Below are positions 16,261 through 23,883 of a stretch of DNA of 64,000 bases, piece by piece. The first letter of the stretch is position 1. Every line of letters begins with the position of its first letter. The notes beneath the pieces are model-generated. The model did not search any database. It was not told the DNA's origin and worked only from the letters and a program-made list of their open reading frames with translations. The DNA is from Lacunisphaera sp. Its GTDB lineage: Bacteria; Verrucomicrobiota; Verrucomicrobiia; Opitutales; Opitutaceae. The translations under genes were made by a program, and so were the position numbers. The stretch spans positions 1 to 64,000 of the forward strand of contig SIBQ01000011.1 in NCBI GenBank assembly GCA_009695095.1, read 5' to 3'.

Positions 16261-17985
16261 TTATTTCAGGATGGCAAAATCCGGGGACACGGCGACGAGG
16301 TAGACCGCGAGCCGCGCCTTGGTGAGCGCAAGCGTGCTGCCGGTGGGGACCATGGCGGTGGTCACGCCGTTGACGGCGGTGATGACCACCGCCCGCGTGG
16401 CGCTGCTGAGCGTGCCATGCGTGAGCAGGAGGTCGATATTGTCCACCAGGGCGCCGGCGTTGTCGGCCAGCGCGGCCTGGGGACTGAGATCGAGGGTGAA
16501 GCTGCCGGCGCTCGGCACCTCCTGATTGACGACGCTGATGATGAACTTCGTGTTGAGGAGATTGTAGAGGGCGTTCGGCGTCGTGATGGCGAAGACCGAG
16601 TTCAGGATCTGGAACTCGGGCCCGACCAGGCCGGCCGCGCCAAGCGGGCCCGGCGGCTCGAAGTCCGGCAGGTAGAAATTGAACACGGACGGTGCCGACA
16701 TCGGATACTGGCCGAGGGTCGTCTCCGTCACCGCGGAGGCGAAGTCATAGGGCAGCAGCGAACCGCTCACGCTGTAACGGAAGGCGCGCAGCAGGTGGGT
16801 CGTGCGCACGAAGGGTTCGCGGAGCTTGCCGTGCTCGGGATCGACGATGAAGGCCGGGTTGCGCGCCTCTGGGTCGAGCAGGATGGCCTTGATGACGGCC
16901 ACCATGCTGCCGCGCTGCCCCGAGCCGTTGTTCGCAAACGCGCCGGCGACCCGGGCCACATAGCCATCCGAGGGGTTCGAGGTCACGAGGCGCTGGATCA
17001 GTTGCCGGCAGATGAAGGGGTCGGTGTTGGGATGCTCCACGAGGTTGTCGAGCGCGTCGTTGATGTCCTGCAGCCCCGACTGGTTGGCTGGCAGGCTGGC
17101 CTTCCGTGCCCCGGCGTAGTTGTGCAGGTTCTTGGCGCCGGTGTCGTGCCGGGGATCCCACATCTTCATCGGGTCGGTGTAGTTTTGGGCCGTGACCCGT
17201 GGGAAATCAGTGCGGCCGGAGCCGGTGCCGACGGCGCCCGGGTTGTTGTCCTCGTCCGTGAAGCCGGTGAAAACGCGGGCGAACTCGGTGATCTGGTCGT
17301 TGGTGTAGGCCTCGAGGGGCCGGCCCGTGACGTCGAACTGGTAGGTCCCGTTGGGATTGAGCCGGTAGAGCCCGATGGTGAACAACTGCATCACCTCGCG
17401 CGCATAGTTTTCGTCGGGCCGCGTGCCGGCCGCCGGGTCGGACTTGCGGTTGTGATAATGGCTCAGGAACCGGCCCATCATCGGGTGGCGCGTCACATCC
17501 ATCAGCAGCTGCCGGAACGTGCCGAAGCTGTCGTTGACCAGCATGTCGTAGTAACTGCTTGAGCCTTCCTCGGCATTGCTGATGGCAGAGATGTTGTCCG
17601 AGATCACGAAGATCTGGCTCAAGGCGTAGGCAACCCGCTGGCGCAGCTGGTCGCTGGCGGAGATCATCACCTGGTTGCGGGCGCGGCGGTTGTAGGCATT
17701 CGTGATCGACGTGATCTGGCCGGAAGTCTTCGCGGCCACGGCGAGGGGCGCCGCGAGGGTGGCGGGCTTGGCGACCTCGCGGTCGATCCACCCGTTGTAA
17801 TCGTTGCCGAGCCCGCGCAACTCGGCGATGGCCTCGGTCGTCGGGCCAAAGGTTGCCTGGGCCAGGAAGCGCGAGGCGAGTTCGTCCGGGCTGAGGTTTG
17901 TGTCCGGCTGGACGGTCTGGGCGGTCAGGCCGCCGGCCAGCAAGGTCGCAGGCAAAAACAGTCGGATGAGAAGCGGAACCCTCAT
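16261..17985 (-). CDS. Exported DUF1800 protein
   Basis: 574 residues with signal peptide MRVPLLIRLFLPATLLAGGLTAQ. DUF1800 features are the early ASRFLAQATFGPT segment, VNDSFGTFRQLLMDVTRHPMMGRFLSHY, DENYAREVMQLFTIGLYRLN and the SAPSVFNFYLPDF region. First gene of the pair with the DUF1501 protein; presumably both act outside the cytoplasmic membrane. The biochemical role of the family is not established. Confidence 0.9.
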   Translation of the reverse strand: MRVPLLIRLFLPATLLAGGLTAQTVQPDTNLSPDELASRFLAQATFGPTTEAIAELRGLGNDYNGWIDREVAKPATLAAPLAVAAKTSGQITSITNAYNRRARNQVMISASDQLRQRVAYALSQIFVISDNISAISNAEEGSSSYYDMLVNDSFGTFRQLLMDVTRHPMMGRFLSHYHNRKSDPAAGTRPDENYAREVMQLFTIGLYRLNPNGTYQFDVTGRPLEAYTNDQITEFARVFTGFTDEDNNPGAVGTGSGRTDFPRVTAQNYTDPMKMWDPRHDTGAKNLHNYAGARKASLPANQSGLQDINDALDNLVEHPNTDPFICRQLIQRLVTSNPSDGYVARVAGAFANNGSGQRGSMVAVIKAILLDPEARNPAFIVDPEHGKLREPFVRTTHLLRAFRYSVSGSLLPYDFASAVTETTLGQYPMSAPSVFNFYLPDFEPPGPLGAAGLVGPEFQILNSVFAITTPNALYNLLNTKFIISVVNQEVPSAGSFTLDLSPQAALADNAGALVDNIDLLLTHGTLSSATRAVVITAVNGVTTAMVPTGSTLALTKARLAVYLVAVSPDFAILK

Positions 17986-18130
17986 GGCACCTGGTACTGG
18001 GGATATGACGCTCAGGCTACGCCGGAGTTACAACGCGTCGAGCGCAATGTGGGCTAACATTTGGTCAAAGTCCGGCGCGGGCCAGATCTGGGGGCACCCA
18101 AGTTGCTTGGCCCCTCCCTGCCCCGGCAGC

Positions 18131-19207
18131 CTAGCGCCGCGCGGCCGGGTAGCTGCCGAGCCACTTCACGAGCGGACACATCCGGCGCAGTTCCTTTAGC
18201 GCCGCCTGCATCGCCGGCTCCTCGTAATGCCCGGTCACATCCAGGAAAAAATAGTAATCCCACTGCCGCACGCGGCTCGGCCGTGATTCAATGCGCGTCA
18301 TGTTCAGCCCGCGCCGGCTGAGCGGCTTGAGCATCTTCAGCAGCGCGCCGGGCTCGTCGTGCAGCGAAACCAGCAGGCTGGTCTTGTCACCACCGCTGCC
18401 CACGGGGCCGGACGGCTCGCGCCCGATGATGGCGAAGCGCGACACGTTGTTCTTCTGGTCCTGGATCTTGTCAGCCAGCACCGCCACGCCGTAGCGCTCG
18501 CCGGCCAGCCGCGCCGCCACCGCCGCCGCGCCTTTTTCCTTTTTCGCCAGCTGCACGCCGTGCGCCGTGCTGTCCACCTCGACCAGCCGCGCGTGCGGCA
18601 GGTTCCGCTCCAGCCACTGGCGGCATTGCGCCAATGCCTGGTCCTTCGAATAAACCTTGGTGACCTTGCCCAGCGGCGAGTTCGAGAGCAGCGCGTGATG
18701 GATGTCGAGGTAGACCTCGGCGACGATGACGACACTGGACTCGACGAACAGGTCGTGCGCATCGCGCACCGCGCCCTGCGTGGAGTTTTCCAGCGGCACG
18801 ACGCCGTAGTCCGCCTCGCCTTTTCCCACCGTGGTGAACACGTCGCCGATGGTCGCCAGCGCCCGGTATTCCACGCTGGCGCCGAATTTCCGCAGCGCGG
18901 CCTGGTGGGTGTTGGTGGCCTCGGGTCCGAGGTAGGCGATTGACAGCGGTTTCTCCAGCGCCAGGGCGGCCGACATGACCTCGCGGTAGATGGCCTGCAG
19001 CGCGGTGTCCTTGAGCGGGCCCGGATTGATCCGCTTCAGGCGCGCCAGCACCTCGGCCTCGCGCTCGGCCACGTAGATGCGGCCCGACGCGGAGCGCTTG
19101 AGCTCGCCGATCTTGGCCGCGAGCTGCAGCCGCCGGTTGAGCAGGCCGACGAGGCGCTGGTCGAGGACGTCGATGTTGTTCCGGATTTTGGCGAGTTGCT
19201 TTTTCAT
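18131..19207 (-). CDS. pheA: Bifunctional chorismate mutase / prephenate dehydratase
   Basis: Converts chorismate through prephenate to phenylpyruvate, the committed branch to phenylalanine. 358 residues: AroQ-type chorismate mutase helices at about 1-90 (IRNNIDVLDQRLVGLLNRRLQ); prephenate dehydratase at about 95-275 (YLGPEATNTHQAAL, VVPLENSTQGAV, NVSRFAIIG); a C-terminal ACT domain at about 285-358 with the Phe-binding MTRIESRPSR. The ACT domain suggests feedback inhibition by phenylalanine. The start codon overlaps the aroF stop (ATGA), so both lie under the upstream attenuator. Confidence 0.93.
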   Translation of the reverse strand: MKKQLAKIRNNIDVLDQRLVGLLNRRLQLAAKIGELKRSASGRIYVAEREAEVLARLKRINPGPLKDTALQAIYREVMSAALALEKPLSIAYLGPEATNTHQAALRKFGASVEYRALATIGDVFTTVGKGEADYGVVPLENSTQGAVRDAHDLFVESSVVIVAEVYLDIHHALLSNSPLGKVTKVYSKDQALAQCRQWLERNLPHARLVEVDSTAHGVQLAKKEKGAAAVAARLAGERYGVAVLADKIQDQKNNVSRFAIIGREPSGPVGSGGDKTSLLVSLHDEPGALLKMLKPLSRRGLNMTRIESRPSRVRQWDYYFFLDVTGHYEEPAMQAALKELRRMCPLVKWLGSYPAARR

Positions 19208-20259
19208 GACGCGACGGGAGACGGACGGGCGGTGCGGGACAAAGCATGGAGGCCCCGGGCCCGGGTAATCAACTCCGCAAGCACCTTGGGGGTGACGGCC
19301 TGCTTCGGGTCGTCCCCCAGCCCGTGGCTCGGGCTGACGTGCGCCTCGATGCACAGGCCGTCGGCGCCGTAGGCCACGGCGGCGAGCGCGCAGGCCGGCA
19401 CATACGCCGCCTTGCCGACCGAGTGCGACGGGTCGACCACAACCGGCGCCCAGGTGCGCTCCTTGAGGAGGGGCGTGATGGACTCGTCCGGGTGGTTGCG
19501 GTAACCATCGAGCCCGGGCTGCGTGCCGCGCGGACAAAGGATGACGTTGGGGTTGCCGAAGTTCACGATGTATTCGGCGGCGGAGATGAACTCGTTGAGC
19601 GTGCCGTGGTGCATCCCGCGCTTCAACAGGACCGCGGTCGGCCGACCGGCGATGGCTTTGCCGATCTGGCGGAGGAGCGAGTAGTTAAGCGCATTGCGTG
19701 CGCCGATCTGCAGCACCTGCACGCCGGCGTCGAGCGCGAGGCGCAGCTGCTCCTCATCCATCACCTCGGCCACCGCGGGCAGGCCGGTGCGGCGCGAGGC
19801 GTCCATCAGGATGTCGAGCGAGCGGACGTCGCCCTGGAACGCGTAGGGCGTGGTGCGCGGTTTCCACACGCCGCCGCGCAGCGCCTGCGCCCCGGCCGCC
19901 TTCACCGCCAGCGCGGTTTCCAGGAAGAGACTGGGCTGGGCCGGATCGATGGTGCAGTGGCCGGCGATGAACAGCAACTCCTCCCCGAGGGTCACGCCGC
20001 CTATGGCCAGCCGGTGGCTGGCGAGGTCGGACTTGATGTCCATCAGCTTGTGCGGCGACTGGATCGTGTCGACGCGGTCCACATACGCCAGGCCCTCGAG
20101 CCGGCTGATCATCAGCTCGTGGCGCTCGTCGCCCACGATGGCGTAGATGGTCCGCATGGCGCCGACGATCGGCTGGATTTTGCAGCCGAACTCGGCGACG
20201 ATGGCGGTCAACTCGGCGACTTCCTCGTGGGCGAGGCGGTTGATTTTGGGGAGGATCAT
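19204..20259 (-). CDS. aroF: DAHP synthase, type I-beta (AroF-like)
   Basis: First step of the shikimate pathway: erythrose 4-phosphate plus PEP to DAHP. 351 residues. An N-terminal ferredoxin-like regulatory domain (1-75) precedes the barrel with LRGGVWKPRTTPYAFQG, IQIGARNALNYSLL, LLKRGMHHGTLNEF, LCPRGTQPG and VDPSHSVGKAAYV, as in the Thermotoga-type enzymes where that domain binds tyrosine. The usual AGPCS reads AGHCT here; the metal-binding Cys is kept. Its ATG is 14 bases after the attenuator T-run. A class I-alpha paralogue is at 25113. Confidence 0.9.
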   Translation of the reverse strand: MILPKINRLAHEEVAELTAIVAEFGCKIQPIVGAMRTIYAIVGDERHELMISRLEGLAYVDRVDTIQSPHKLMDIKSDLASHRLAIGGVTLGEELLFIAGHCTIDPAQPSLFLETALAVKAAGAQALRGGVWKPRTTPYAFQGDVRSLDILMDASRRTGLPAVAEVMDEEQLRLALDAGVQVLQIGARNALNYSLLRQIGKAIAGRPTAVLLKRGMHHGTLNEFISAAEYIVNFGNPNVILCPRGTQPGLDGYRNHPDESITPLLKERTWAPVVVDPSHSVGKAAYVPACALAAVAYGADGLCIEAHVSPSHGLGDDPKQAVTPKVLAELITRARGLHALSRTARPSPVAS

Positions 20260-20272
20260 GGCGGGGGTGGGT

Positions 20273-20305
20273 TAAAACAAAAGAGCCGCCCGTGGGGGGC
20301 GGCTC
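20273..20305 (-). terminator. Attenuator terminator upstream of aroF
   Basis: On the minus strand GAGCCGCC (plus 20298-20305) pairs with GGCGGCTC (plus 20283-20290), an eight-base G/C-rich stem followed by TTTTGTTTT. It lies between the leader peptide stop and the aroF start, and its 5' arm can pair alternatively with the leader segment at 20351-20358. Confidence 0.85.
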
Positions 20306-20331
20306 CTTTGCAAATTGGTTCTGGGGATGGG

Positions 20332-20421
20332 TCAGAATTTGCGTGAGGACAAGCCGCCTCCGGTTTGCGGGGTAAAGTAACCCGCAAAGCCAAAGTAAAA
20401 GTAGGCGGCAAAACGATTCAT
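20332..20421 (-). CDS. Phe/Tyr-rich leader peptide of the aroF-pheA attenuator
   Basis: A 29-residue peptide starting MNRFAAYFYFGFAGYF and ending SSRKF. Eight of its first 16 residues are Phe or Tyr (positions 4, 7, 8, 9, 10, 12, 15, 16), and a ninth aromatic residue is the last one. Such clustering is what leader peptides of Phe/Tyr-controlled operons show (for example E. coli pheL). Its ATG overlaps the stop of the upstream membrane protein gene (ATGA), so ribosomes may be handed on. The stop is 26 bases before the terminator stem. Its likely role is sensing, by ribosome stalling, with no function for the peptide product. Confidence 0.8.
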   Translation of the reverse strand: MNRFAAYFYFGFAGYFTPQTGGGLSSRKF

Positions 20422-20984
20422 CGGGCGCCAGTGGTGACCGGCCCGGGCCCGGCTGTCAATCCTGCAGCGGACCGGGGCGAAAACCAGCGCACCGCCAGCG
20501 CGATGGGCAGGCCGACACAGAAGAGGTGGATGAAAAACTGGGGCAATCCGAGCGCGGGCGGCGGCGGACGCACATACCCGGTGAGGTAAAGTAACTTCAG
20601 CTCAATCATCAGCGGCAACACGCCGCAGGTCATGAAGAAATAGACCCCGGCGCCGTAGACCAAGCCGGCGGGCACGCCGCCCCAGCGGAGCAGGATCGGG
20701 AAGCGCCGGCTCAACCCGTAGAAAATCACCGTGACCGTGAACGCCACGCTGAAGTGCATCGCCAGCCCAAGCGCGGCACTGGCCAGCCCGCCCTTAAAGG
20801 TGGCCGGACCAAGCAACGCGCCGGCCACGCCTTGGAGCAGCAGAAATGGCGTTCGACCGGCCTGGATGTAGGCACTGATGAATGCGGCGCTGATATCCAT
20901 GACCCCGCAAATCAACCAGCCCCACAGGATGCCCCGGGGCAGCCGAAATTTTTCGGGCACAGTGTTTGTCGTGACAGTTTTCAT
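20418..20984 (-). CDS. Hypothetical membrane protein
   Basis: 188 residues with about four hydrophobic helices (LPRGILWGWLICGVMDISAAF, MHFSVAFTVTVIFYGLS, GLVYGAGVYFFMTCGVLPLMI, FFIHLFCVGLPIALAV). The ATG at 20984 overlaps the stop of the upstream FAD oxidoreductase, and its own stop overlaps the leader-peptide ATG, so it is the middle of a coupled chain. Starting further upstream would only add residues from the overlapping gene. Function unknown. Confidence 0.75.
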   Translation of the reverse strand: MKTVTTNTVPEKFRLPRGILWGWLICGVMDISAAFISAYIQAGRTPFLLLQGVAGALLGPATFKGGLASAALGLAMHFSVAFTVTVIFYGLSRRFPILLRWGGVPAGLVYGAGVYFFMTCGVLPLMIELKLLYLTGYVRPPPPALGLPQFFIHLFCVGLPIALAVRWFSPRSAAGLTAGPGPVTTGAR

Positions 20985-22129
20985 AAAGGCGATCCCACTT
21001 TGCCCGCGGGGCGGCGGGCCTGATCCAGCAACTCCACCCACTCCGACGGCCGGCCGCAGGCGAGCCGGGCCGCCGCTTGGGCACTTAAAACGCCCACGAT
21101 GTTGCCCGTGCCTGAATAGGCCCCCACGGCCCAGACCTTGGGCCGCACCTGCTCGAGCACCGGCAGGCCGTCCGCGGTGTAGGCCACCGAGGCCGCCCAG
21201 CGGTGCGTGACCGGCGCCCGCACCTTCAGGTGTTCGCGCAGGAATTTCTCCAGCAGTCCCTGGATGAAATCGGTCGGCTCGGTTTCGTCCGTCCATTCCG
21301 CCTCCAGTGCATGGTCGCGAAAACCGCCCAGCACCAGCGTGCGGTCCGGCTGCTGCTGCCAGTATTCGTAGCCGTAGCGCCAGTAGACCGGTCGCGAAAA
21401 ATTCACTTCCGGCGCCGGCGCGGTGGCCAGCATCTGCAGTCGCGCGGTGCGCACCCGCGGACGCAATTCAGGAAAGATCTTATCCAGCCCGCCGTCCACC
21501 GCGGTGATGACCGTGTCGCACAAGATCGTGCCGGCGTCCGTCACCACCGAGCCCGGCACCATCCGCCGCACCGGTGAATTTTCGAAGAGCCGCACCTTTT
21601 GTTCATGGAGCTTTTGCGCGAGCGCCTGCACGCGGTGCAACGGTTGCATGACCCCGTCCGTCGGCAGCAGGATGCCCTCGCCTTCCGACCCGGCATAGGG
21701 CTCCGCGGCAAAACCATTCTCGCGCAATGCCGCCAGGTGTTTCCGGCAATCGACCAGCTCCGCCGCATCGGCCGCGATGCGCAGCGAGCCGGTCAGCCGA
21801 ATGAGATCCGTTTTCTCCCGCGCCTGCCGCTGGATTTCCTCCGCCGTCAGCCGGTAGATCGCCGCCGCGGTTTCGCGGCCGAACCGCGCGACTGTCTCGT
21901 GGAAAAACTTCGCCAGCCCCGCGAGCACGAAGCCCCCGTTGCGTCCCGCCGCGCCCGCCCCGACCCCGCGGGCGTCGACGCCGACCGCGCTGATCCCGAG
22001 TGCCGACAACTCCGCCAAGGCTGCCAGCCCCGAGCCGCCCAGTCCGATCACACAGACATCCGCCCACACCGGGCCCTCGAGCCGCGGCAACGGTTTCCAT
22101 TCATGGTCGTCCCAGACGGGGATGTTCAC
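20981..22129 (-). CDS. FAD-dependent oxidoreductase (DAO family)
   Basis: 382 residues from a GTG start at 22129 (VNIPVWDDHEW). FAD-binding VCVIGLGGSGLAALAEL lies near the N-terminus and the late VGAYSGTGNIVGVLSAQAAARLA closes the flavin site, as in glycine oxidase or sarcosine/D-amino-acid oxidase-like proteins. The substrate is unknown; an amine or amino acid is typical. The in-frame ATG at 22225 would add 32 residues from the divergent promoter region. Transcribed divergently from a methyltransferase; first gene of the chain leading to aroF-pheA. Confidence 0.85.
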   Translation of the reverse strand: MNIPVWDDHEWKPLPRLEGPVWADVCVIGLGGSGLAALAELSALGISAVGVDARGVGAGAAGRNGGFVLAGLAKFFHETVARFGRETAAAIYRLTAEEIQRQAREKTDLIRLTGSLRIAADAAELVDCRKHLAALRENGFAAEPYAGSEGEGILLPTDGVMQPLHRVQALAQKLHEQKVRLFENSPVRRMVPGSVVTDAGTILCDTVITAVDGGLDKIFPELRPRVRTARLQMLATAPAPEVNFSRPVYWRYGYEYWQQQPDRTLVLGGFRDHALEAEWTDETEPTDFIQGLLEKFLREHLKVRAPVTHRWAASVAYTADGLPVLEQVRPKVWAVGAYSGTGNIVGVLSAQAAARLACGRPSEWVELLDQARRPAGKVGSPL

Positions 22130-22223
22130 ACGGCGATATTCACAGGCCGGCCCAACGTGGCAAGTTCGTGTGCGCACAATTGACGCGGGCCAGCCCGCCC
22201 GCCTTGATGCGGTCGCCTGTTTC

Positions 22224-23039
22224 ATGAAGCCACTCTACGATTTCAGCCACCTGTCGGTCGACCGCACCATCGCGCCCCGCGACGGCATGGTGGCGGCCGA
22301 CTTGCCGGAGCAATACTTCGACCTCGGCCGCCGCGCGCTGGAGCTGATCCATTTTTCCGCCGAGCCCTGCGACAAGCCCCACTATCCCGACATTCTCGAC
22401 CTGCCCTGCGGCCACGGCCGGGTGCTCCGCTGGTTGCGCGCCCACTACGGCTACGCCACCATCACGGCATGCGATCTCGACTGCGACGGGGTGGATTTTT
22501 GTGCGAAGCAGTTCGGCGCCCGGCCCGTCTACTCCGAGCTCGATCTGCACCGGCTGCCCTTTCAGGCCCAGTTCGACCTGATCTGGGTCGGCTCGCTGGC
22601 CACACACCTCCGCCAGGACCGCTGGCTGGCCGCGCTCGACTGCCTCGTCAAATGGACGCGCGAATGCGGTGTCATCGTGTTCACCACCCAGGGGCGCAGT
22701 GTCTCCAGCCTGCTGGCGCGCGGTCGCAAGAACATCGCCGAGAACATCGACAAGCCCGCACTGCTCGAGGAATACGCCCGCACCGGCTTTGCTTATTAGC
22801 GCTATTTCAAAAGCAACGCGCAGGAGGACTACGGCCTGACACTCACCTCGCCCGAATGGCTCATGCGCACGCTGCAGCGCCACCCCGACATCATCATGCG
22901 CGCCTACCTGGAGGAAGCGTGGGGCATGCAGGATGTCATTGTGCTCTACAAGAAGGCCGGCCATTTTAAGCCGTTGCTGGGCTTGCCGGAGCTAAATGCG
23001 GCCAAGCCCGGTTTGCTCAGCCGGTTGCTGGGAAGATAG
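22224..23039 (+). pseudogene. SAM-dependent methyltransferase with in-frame TAG
   Basis: Class I methyltransferase: ILDLPCGHGRVLRWL is the SAM-binding motif I, followed by ITACDLDCDGVDFC and FDLIWVGSLATHL. The frame is interrupted by TAG at 22797-22799 (codon 192, after TGFAY). The same frame continues convincingly for 80 codons (RYFKSNAQEDYGLTLTSP, EEAWGMQDVIVLYKK) to the TAG at 23037-23039. Trp (TGG) would fit the interrupted codon. Either a nonsense mutation or a base-call error. The substrate is unknown. Confidence 0.8.
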
Positions 23040-23061
23040 GGACCGTTGCCCCTTGTCGTGC

Positions 23062-23081
23062 CGTAGCCTTGGCGAAGGCTG
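23062..23081 (+). repeat. REP-like palindrome, GTAG type
   Basis: CGTAGCCTTGGCGAAGGCTG: GTAG followed by the perfect stem AGCCTT/AAGGCT with loop GGCG. It lies in the 43-base space between two convergent genes, a usual site for REP elements. Confidence 0.7.
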
Positions 23082-23082
23082 A

Positions 23083-23883
23083 TCAACAACCCACGGACGC
23101 TTGGGGCAAGCGCCCCTCCCCGCGTTGCCAGAAAAATTCCCAGCAGAGCACAGCGGCGGCGGCGGAGACATTCAACGATTCCACCGCATCGGTCCCGGGA
23201 ATTTTCACCAGCCGGTCGCACAGCGCCGCCACGCCGAGCGCCAGGCCCTTCTCCTCGTTGCCGAGGATCACCGCCGGCGGGCGCAGGATGCCGCGCTCCT
23301 TGACCTTTGCCGGGGAAAGCTGGTTGCCGGTCAGGCTCGTGCCAATCAGAAAATGATGCTGCTTAAGCTCCACGCAAAATTCCGGCAGCGCCGGCACGCG
23401 GTAGAAATCCACAAACTCCATGCCGCCTTCCGCCACACGGTAGGCCGCCTCTCCCGGCAGCGCCTGCCCGGGATGATCGGGCACGATGAGGGCCCGCACG
23501 CCAAAAAACGCCGCCGTGCGAGCGATCGCGCCGACGTTGTTCGCGTTGCTCACGCGGTCGAGCAGCAACAGCGACGCCTTGGTCCGGCCCCATTCTTCCA
23601 TCACCTCACGCGTCACTTTTTTCAGCGGCCGCTCGGCGATCACAGCCACGATGCCGCCATGATGCACCGTGCCGGTGATTTTTCCCAGCTCAACCGCGTC
23701 CACCTGCCGGTAAACCTTCTTCTGCTGCGCCAGCAGCGAGCAAAACTCCCCCGTCCGCTTGCCCGTGGCGGGGTCGAAGAAGAGCCGCCGCACCTCGTCG
23801 GGGTGCTGGGCGAACAAGGCCGAGACCGCCGGCCAGCCGCAGACATTCAGCTCCTTTTGTTTGGCGATGAACTGGGATTTCAT
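23083..23883 (-). CDS. TrmH/SpoU-family RNA 2'-O-methyltransferase
   Basis: Transfers a methyl group from SAM to a ribose 2'-OH of tRNA or rRNA. 266 residues: an N-terminal substrate-binding domain (about 1-100), then the SPOUT knot domain with motif 1 VSNANNVGAIARTAAFFGV, motif 2 AVILGNEEKGL and motif 3 VKIPGTDAVESLNVSAAAAVLCWEF. The target base cannot be told from sequence. The start overlaps the upstream RlmM-like gene by four bases, making an RNA-modification pair. Confidence 0.88.
   Translation of the reverse strand: MKSQFIAKQKELNVCGWPAVSALFAQHPDEVRRLFFDPATGKRTGEFCSLLAQQKKVYRQVDAVELGKITGTVHHGGIVAVIAERPLKKVTREVMEEWGRTKASLLLLDRVSNANNVGAIARTAAFFGVRALIVPDHPGQALPGEAAYRVAEGGMEFVDFYRVPALPEFCVELKQHHFLIGTSLTGNQLSPAKVKERGILRPPAVILGNEEKGLALGVAALCDRLVKIPGTDAVESLNVSAAAAVLCWEFFWQRGEGRLPQASVGC

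Larger units (their letters stand above)
20273..20421 (-). promoter_or_regulatory. Ribosome-mediated transcription attenuator of aroF-pheA
   Basis: Four competing segments are visible on the minus strand: 1, GCCGCC (plus 20404-20409, leader codons 5-6); 2, GGCGGCTT (plus 20351-20358); 3, AGCCGCC; and 4, GGCGGCT, with 3 and 4 forming the terminator. Segment 1 can pair with 2, 2 with 3, and 3 with 4. Between 1 and 2 lies an eight-base-pair hairpin (TTTGCGGG/CCCGCAAA, plus 20364-20388). Predicted behaviour: a ribosome stalled on the Phe/Tyr codons masks segment 1, freeing 2 to pair with 3 and allowing read-through into aroF-pheA; smooth translation lets 3-4 terminate. The structure is read directly from sequence; the mechanism is inferred from the classical model. 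Confidence 0.8.
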
